DNA of 26,338 nucleotides from assembly GCA_964506435.1 (NCBI GenBank), contig CAZDLK010000028.1:1-26338 (forward strand), read 5' to 3'. The DNA comes from JAOZHU01 sp964506435. Its GTDB lineage: Archaea > Thermoproteota > Bathyarchaeia > Bathyarchaeales > Bathycorpusculaceae. Shown here one piece after another: positions 22,712 to 26,338 of this stretch (position 1 is the stretch's first letter; each line of letters starts with the position of its first letter). The notes beneath the pieces are model-generated. The model had not been told where the DNA came from, made no database searches, and saw only the letters and a program-made list of their open reading frames with translations. Made by a program: the position numbers and the translations under genes.

Positions 22712-23443
22712 ATGGCTAAACATGCAGTTCTACTCTTTATCACCATGTTTGCGGTGTCGAGCTTAATACTGGTTGGAAATGTATTTGCTCAGTTAGTAAC
22801 TAAACCAGTTGTACCAGAATTTTCAGCTGAATACGTTGACAACTCGTACGACATTGCACCCACATACACAACTGACCCCTACACTAACAACACGGTAATC
22901 CAAACTTATGGGAGTCACGTAGATAACCGAACTGTAGTAATCACAATTAAAAACGAACCGTTCACTCCATTCACTGATAATGATGGAAACACCATTAACA
23001 TGTTTTATAACGTTCGGTACAAAGGCACGTTCGGACAAGATTGGACTAGAGTGTATGGAGTAGAAAGAACCGTTTGGTACAATTATGACAATCCTGATGA
23101 CGAGTACGGTTATAAGATTCAGGACTACGCCTCTCAGAACACGGTAGTTGTGATAGCATCTCCAGCGCAACAAGGGCAAATGGACATTCAAGTTGAAGCG
23201 TTGCAGGGATACACTGATGGAAGAACCATTGATGGGCACATATTCATGGCTGTAGTTGGGTATACTTTCTATGGTGAAGAAAGCGGATGGAGTAACACAC
23301 AAACAATAACTATTGGCGAGAGTCAGACGCCGACACCTTCCGTTCCAGAGTTACCTTTCGTAGCGGTATTGTCCTTGTTGGTGGTAATACCTTTGATAGC
23401 AATTATCCTTGCAAGGAAAAGTGTTCGTCTAAAGGGCTTGTAA
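22712..23443 (+). CDS. Secreted protein with VPEL-type C-terminal membrane anchor
   Basis: The protein has 243 residues. Signal peptide at 1-26 (AVLLFITMFAVSSLILVGNVFA). The mature part starts with KPVVPEFSAEYVDNSYDIAP, contains NRTVVITIKNEPF and YYNVR-like FYNVRYKG, and has many strands, so an Ig-like fold is likely. After a TPTPS linker, VPELPFVAVLSLLVVIPLIA forms the C-terminal helix, then RKS. This tripartite tail is like the PEF/VPEFP-type anchors processed by archaeosortases, with Leu for Phe. I recall similar KPSVPEF-starting paralogues as common in Bathyarchaeia and relatives. Role unknown; it would sit on the outer face. A short composite repeat starts at its stop codon and recurs after the HEPN-like gene. 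Confidence 0.78.
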   Translation: MAKHAVLLFITMFAVSSLILVGNVFAQLVTKPVVPEFSAEYVDNSYDIAPTYTTDPYTNNTVIQTYGSHVDNRTVVITIKNEPFTPFTDNDGNTINMFYNVRYKGTFGQDWTRVYGVERTVWYNYDNPDDEYGYKIQDYASQNTVVVIASPAQQGQMDIQVEALQGYTDGRTIDGHIFMAVVGYTFYGEESGWSNTQTITIGESQTPTPSVPELPFVAVLSLLVVIPLIAIILARKSVRLKGL

Positions 23444-23478
23444 CTAGATAGCAACAGTAAAGGCTCAGGGATTAAAAT
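23441..23478 (+). repeat. Composite repeat, copy 1
   Basis: TAACTAGATAG, which includes the gene's stop codon, then 13 unlike bases, then TCAGGGATTAAA. The same two blocks occur in order after the stop codon at 24328, with a 12-base spacer. Confidence 0.5.
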
Positions 23479-23557
23479 GAACGAAGAAGCAACCAGCCAA
23501 AAAACACCACCAGAGAAATTAGTTTGCCCTAAGGGCAGGATACTAAAGGAAACATAG
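23477..23557 (+). pseudogene. Short frame of doubtful status
   Basis: ATG 23477 reads MNEEATSQKTPPEKLVCPKG and six more residues to a TAG. A shifted frame continues with lysine-rich, protein-like codons toward 23625. It may be the remains of a small gene. No family recognised, no ribosome site. Confidence 0.2.
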
Positions 23558-23667
23558 CTTAAACTCAAGAAAGAGTGGAGCGATACAAAAGACTTCCCCG
23601 AGCTAATTGTCGGTTGTTTTAAATAATTCTTCTTGGAACTTATGGAGTAATCAAGAGAACGGAGCAG

Positions 23668-24330
23668 ATGAGTGCTGAAATGCCAGAAGATAGCATATAT
23701 GAAAAATTCCTGAAAAAACAGAAGGCGCTTTGTAGTCAATATGGAGTAGATTTTAGCAAGGTTCCTGACCTTGACCAAAAAATATTTGCCCTTGGGAATG
23801 TTAGCCAAAAAATACTTGATGAATACATAATTCCGTCTTACAAAAATGTAATAAGAAACGGCAAGTATTGGACAGAAATATGGAGTCTATCTCATGATGA
23901 GAAAAAATATTTGACGCCAAAACAAAAATCTCTGTTGGGTTTATTTTCATATTCCGCTTTAGCCGAGGGAATGGTGTCAGAGAATGTACAGATTATAGCC
24001 TTTCTACTCATGCAAAATGGTCATGATTTGTATGACCCCCGAGATATGAAATTTGTTGATTCTTACAAAAAATTGGGTAAGATAGACCTGTTCATTAAAA
24101 TGCAGTTCCTTGAGAGACATGGGTTCGCATTCATAACTCAGGCTATCGATAGGAACTTGAGAAACTGCATTACTCACCTAGAATATACTGTAAACGAGGA
24201 TGGAACGATTATTGATGAAAAAACTGGTGAGAAAATAATCGACATAGACCAAAAAATGCATCTTTTAAGCTGTTCAAATACAATGGTAACTTTGGCATTA
24301 AATTACTTGCTACAATCCAAAGGCATATAA
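23668..24330 (+). CDS. HEPN-like protein with an RNxxxH motif
   Basis: The protein has 220 residues, mostly helical, with no signal or membrane helix. Near the C-terminus IDRNLRNCITHLEY has Arg165-Asn166 and His170, the R-N-x3-H signature of HEPN domains, followed by a beta-hairpin-like stretch (TVNEDGTIIDEKTGEKI) that often follows this motif. HEPN proteins are metal-independent RNases of toxin-antitoxin, abortive-infection and CRISPR systems; some have lost catalysis. No nucleotidyltransferase (MNT) antitoxin partner is adjacent. GGAG four bases before ATG 23668 supports that start; ATG 23680 is a lesser choice. It is flanked on both sides by the same composite repeat. Motif call good, role inferred. 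Confidence 0.65.
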   Translation: MSAEMPEDSIYEKFLKKQKALCSQYGVDFSKVPDLDQKIFALGNVSQKILDEYIIPSYKNVIRNGKYWTEIWSLSHDEKKYLTPKQKSLLGLFSYSALAEGMVSENVQIIAFLLMQNGHDLYDPRDMKFVDSYKKLGKIDLFIKMQFLERHGFAFITQAIDRNLRNCITHLEYTVNEDGTIIDEKTGEKIIDIDQKMHLLSCSNTMVTLALNYLLQSKGI

Positions 24331-24364
24331 CTAGATAGACATCCTGGAATTCAGGGATTAAATA
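24328..24364 (+). repeat. Composite repeat, copy 2
   Basis: TAACTAGATAG including the stop codon, a 12-base spacer and TCAGGGATTAAA. See copy 1 at 23441. Confidence 0.5.
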
Positions 24365-24645
24365 CACGGTGAAGATAGTAAAAAATTACTAAGCCCTATG
24401 GCTGGGACGGCGACATCATCCCCCGTAGATAGAACAGCGAACCCTACTGATATGAATATCGGTAACATAATACGCTATAGAGATGAAACAAAACGCCCAT
24501 TGAACCTTGTTTGCCAAGCAAACTGAAAAGCAGTCTCCAAAAAACCAGACAGTAAGGGAGAGATAGACGGAAAGACTACTGAAGTCGAAAATACCCTCTT
24601 TCGGGCAATTTTTATCAAACTTTTCTCAAGATGTGGCGGCATATT
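24331..24645. other. Gene-free stretch of repeats
   Basis: Holds the second composite repeat, the second 22-base repeat, and a short frame at 24450-24524 that runs on in frame past a TGA. I see no supported gene and no tRNA. It may be a decayed gene between repeat copies. Confidence 0.4.
24402..24423 (+). repeat. 22-base direct repeat, copy 2
   Basis: Identical to 21390-21411. Here no complementary right arm follows, so no hairpin forms. Confidence 0.8.
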
Positions 24646-25137
24646 TCAGTTAGGCAGTTCATAACCTGTAACCTTTCTGAACTTGGCTCTAAAAATCCAG
24701 TCCAAATTTTCTAAATTCTTTGGATATATTGATATGAACTTGATGTTATTTCCGTGATAGATAGCCATCTTTCTTTTCATATTTCTAACATATCTCTCCC
24801 TTGTCCAATAATCATCTGCATTCACCAATCCCCAATATTCGACGTACACGCCATAATCAGGCAAGTAGAAATCGGGAATACTAAGTTTGTATCTATGGAA
24901 CCGAAATGTCCGTATAGCTTCTTGCTCATAGACATAACGAATTTGGTTTTTTGCAAAGTAATCTGCAATTCTCTTTTCTCCAATACTTCGCACGGTCTCT
25001 CCTTTTAGAGTGACAGATGTTACTCCATATTCTCGCTTTGGCTGTGATTTAATCGGAAAAAGAACAGCAAATATTGCTATCACTATAAGAATTACCATTA
25101 CAACCAGCAAAGGGAAGAAAATCGCGTAAATAGTCAT
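24646..25137 (-). CDS. Membrane-tethered PD-(D/E)XK nuclease-like protein
   Basis: The protein has 163 residues. One hydrophobic helix at about 4-28, then a basic linker and a soluble domain resembling compact PD-(D/E)XK nucleases of the DUF559/Vsr-like type: SIGEKRIADYFAKNQIRY with Glu54, LSIPDFYLPDYGVYVEYWG with Asp89 and Glu100, and KRKMAIYHGNNIKFISIYP. The usual Lys after Glu100 is Trp, and a Lys at 121 or 123 may take its place, as happens in this fold. The domain should face the cytoplasm if the N-terminus is out. Nuclease action is inferred; the position at the membrane is unusual and could fit incoming DNA. Alone, on the minus strand. The start ATG 25137 has no evident ribosome site. 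Confidence 0.7.
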   Translation of the reverse strand: MTIYAIFFPLLVVMVILIVIAIFAVLFPIKSQPKREYGVTSVTLKGETVRSIGEKRIADYFAKNQIRYVYEQEAIRTFRFHRYKLSIPDFYLPDYGVYVEYWGLVNADDYWTRERYVRNMKRKMAIYHGNNIKFISIYPKNLENLDWIFRAKFRKVTGYELPN

Positions 25138-25439
25138 TACAGAAAATATACCAACGAAACTGTTTTTAAGAATTTAGATTTTTTCTCAAGTTAAGGCGCG
25201 GCGTCGCTTGCGCTCCACCTCGCTCTGCGCCGAACGTTCTAAACGTTACCAAGCAAAAAAGAGGCTGTCCACAACGCTTCCTTCAACGCTATTTATAGTT
25301 GCTTTAAATAAGGGGGTATAGATTTTCCCACACGCCAGAGAACACGCACTCCAACAACGCCCACACCAACACACACAAAAGCGTTAATAGGAAAACCCCA
25401 CCATAAACAACCCAACCAACAAAACACAGGAACCCCCTT
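25138..25439. other. Intergenic region with GC-rich patch and oxidoreductase leader
   Basis: No gene. A GC-rich patch (25195-25231) starts with GGCGC and ends with GCGCC and stands out in AT-rich DNA; two AACGTT palindromes follow (25233-25247). Then TATA-like elements at 25290-25310 and a leader poor in G and rich in C and A up to the ATG. Confidence 0.45.
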
Positions 25440-25441
25440 AT
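25290..25441 (+). promoter_or_regulatory. Promoter and leader of the flavin oxidoreductase gene
   Basis: Two TATA candidates: TATTTATAG (25290-25298) and TTTAAATA (25303-25310). ATAAGGGGGT at 25308-25317 is the exact complement of ACCCCCTTAT at 25432-25441, which overlaps the start codon. No good ribosome site precedes the ATG, except AGGA 10 bases ahead. Confidence 0.35.
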
Positions 25442-26144
25442 GAAATTTGAAACTTCTGTAAAAGAAATCATACCGCGCACTTACAATGTGAGAAGCTTCA
25501 GGTTCCCAAGACCAGCAACGTTAAGCTACAAGGCTGGACAGTACTTAATCGTCACTTTAAAGTCTGAAGGCGGAAAAGAGTTAAGCAAGCCTTTCAGCAT
25601 CTCAAGCAGCCCAACCGAAACAGAACACATCGAATTCACCAAGAAGCTGTCAGAAAGCGAATTCTCAACCACACTAAAAACGCTCAAAACAGGCAACTGG
25701 GCAAAAATAGACGCGCCTTATGGCAGCTTCACTTTTGAGGGCGAACACGAAAAAATATGCCTGCTCGGCGGCGGAATCGGAATAACCCCGTTCAGAAGCA
25801 TATGCAAGTATTGCACGGACAAGCACATGGACACGAAGATTACTTTGGTTTATGGCAACCGCAGCGAAAACGACATCGTCTTCAAAGAAGACTTTAACGC
25901 AATGCAGAAACAAAACCCAAACTTCAAACTGGTGTTAACCGTCAACGAAGCCACCAGCGAATGGAAAGGCACAGTTGGATTCATCAGCAACGAACTCATA
26001 AAAACAGAAGTACCAGACTACAAAGAAAACATATTCTACACATGCGGACCACCAGCGATGGTTGAAGCAATGGAGAAACTCGTTGAAACATTAGGCTTGC
26101 CGAAGTCGCAGCTGAAACGCGAGTACTTCGCAGGCTACCCGTAA
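25440..26144 (+). CDS. FAD-binding oxidoreductase, ferredoxin-NADP reductase fold
   Basis: The protein has 234 residues, cytoplasmic. The FAD domain (about 1-100) has AGQYLIVTL and SKPFSISSSP, the RxYS-type flavin motif with Lys for Arg. The NAD(P) domain has LLGGGIGITPFRSI (about 108-121), LVYGNRSENDIVF, and CGPPAMVEAM (about 201-210), ending with REYFAGYP, the aromatic tail near the flavin. No 2Fe-2S domain is attached, unlike phenol hydroxylase-type relatives or dihydroorotate-dehydrogenase PyrK, which carries a C-terminal cysteine cluster. The enzyme passes electrons between NAD(P)H and a carrier such as ferredoxin or rubredoxin; the partner is not in view. Convergent with the synthetase gene. 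Family call firm. Confidence 0.9.
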   Translation: MKFETSVKEIIPRTYNVRSFRFPRPATLSYKAGQYLIVTLKSEGGKELSKPFSISSSPTETEHIEFTKKLSESEFSTTLKTLKTGNWAKIDAPYGSFTFEGEHEKICLLGGGIGITPFRSICKYCTDKHMDTKITLVYGNRSENDIVFKEDFNAMQKQNPNFKLVLTVNEATSEWKGTVGFISNELIKTEVPDYKENIFYTCGPPAMVEAMEKLVETLGLPKSQLKREYFAGYP

Positions 26145-26162
26145 CCAGCCAACGCGTCAATG

Positions 26163-26338
26163 CTACGGATAGAAGCGTCTTGTGGTTCTTGGAAACGGAA
26201 TCGAATCAATAATATTATCCAAATCAAGCATCCACGTCAACAACCGCTCCAAACCCATACCGAAACCCGTATGCGGCACAGTACCATAACGCCGAAGATC
26301 AAGATACCACTCATAATCCTCAGGCTTCAAACCCTGCT
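26163..26338 (-). CDS. asnS: Asparaginyl-tRNA synthetase, C-terminal fragment
   Basis: A partial gene that runs off the right edge; the last 58 codons are seen. It reads YEWYLDLRRYGTVPHTGFGM, then GLERLLTWMLDLDNI and IDSIPFPRTTRRFYP. This is motif 3 and C-terminus of a class IIb synthetase: GFGxGLER is the ATP-binding motif 3 with its Arg. IPFPRxxxRxYP fits asparaginyl- better than aspartyl-tRNA synthetase, whose ending is usually LFPRDxxRxxP. It charges tRNA-Asn in the cytoplasm. The stop is TAG at 26163-26165, 20 bases from the convergent oxidoreductase. Between Asn and Asp specificity I favour Asn. Confidence 0.85.
   Translation of the reverse strand, partial: QGLKPEDYEWYLDLRRYGTVPHTGFGMGLERLLTWMLDLDNIIDSIPFPRTTRRFYP

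Noticed and set aside
1..26338. CRISPR array or complete insertion sequence
   Set aside because: No regularly spaced repeats, no intact transposase and no paired terminal inverted repeats with target duplication were seen.

Overview
The window looks like a chromosome segment of an archaeon, most likely of the Bathyarchaeia or a related TACK lineage. This is inference, not proof. The support is TATA-box promoters with short leaders, tRNA genes that encode their CCA end, an intron inside a tRNA, relics of archaeal-type tyrosine recombinases, a CobN-type cobaltochelatase, and families I associate with Bathyarchaeia, such as large PQQ-like propeller proteins with a C-terminal membrane anchor and VPE[FL]-type C-terminal anchors.

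Left part (1-9490), ordinary chromosome. It holds the N-terminus of an acetate (SatP/GPR1/FUN34/YaaH) transporter, a small histidine-rich cytochrome b-like membrane protein, a Ca2+-type P-type ATPase divergent from a membrane-bound pyrophosphatase of the K+-independent class, a YdeI/OmpD-associated protein, and a secreted PQQ-like propeller protein. Both ion pumps use the shared intergenic space at about 3.7 kb.

Middle part (9.6-20.75 kb), an integration hot spot at a tRNA-Phe gene. An intron-containing tRNA-Phe(GAA) lies at 17071-17177 on the minus strand. To its left are two imperfect copies of its 3' end plus flank (about 9609-9647 and 11587-11623). Decayed tyrosine recombinase C-termini abut the 11.6 kb copy and the intact gene. 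This is the layout left by two elements integrated in series, now degraded. One spans about 9.6-11.6 kb and carries a TPR protein. The other spans about 11.6-17.1 kb and carries a DUF3795 protein, an isochorismatase-like hydrolase and a full-length CobN. To its right, the promoter and 5' part of the same tRNA recur in broken form at about 20661-20740. Between the two lies a 3.4-kb nuclease-rich island: an HNH gene with an in-frame amber codon, a LAGLIDADG protein with one altered active site, a TIR-like/PD-(D/E)XK fusion, and a second PD-(D/E)XK protein directly behind it. The last two are the best candidate for an undescribed defence module.

Right part (20.8-26.3 kb). It has two tiny genes not previously obvious because of size, a tRNA-Val(CAC), the N-terminal fragment of another tyrosine recombinase, a collagen-like surface protein, a secreted VPEL-anchored protein, an orphan HEPN-like (RN-x3-H) protein, and a membrane-tethered PD-(D/E)XK nuclease-like protein. 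A 22-base direct repeat and a second composite repeat punctuate this stretch. The window ends with a flavin oxidoreductase of the ferredoxin-NADP reductase fold and, convergent to it, the C-terminus of an asparaginyl-tRNA synthetase.

All family calls come from reading motifs by eye. No searches were run.
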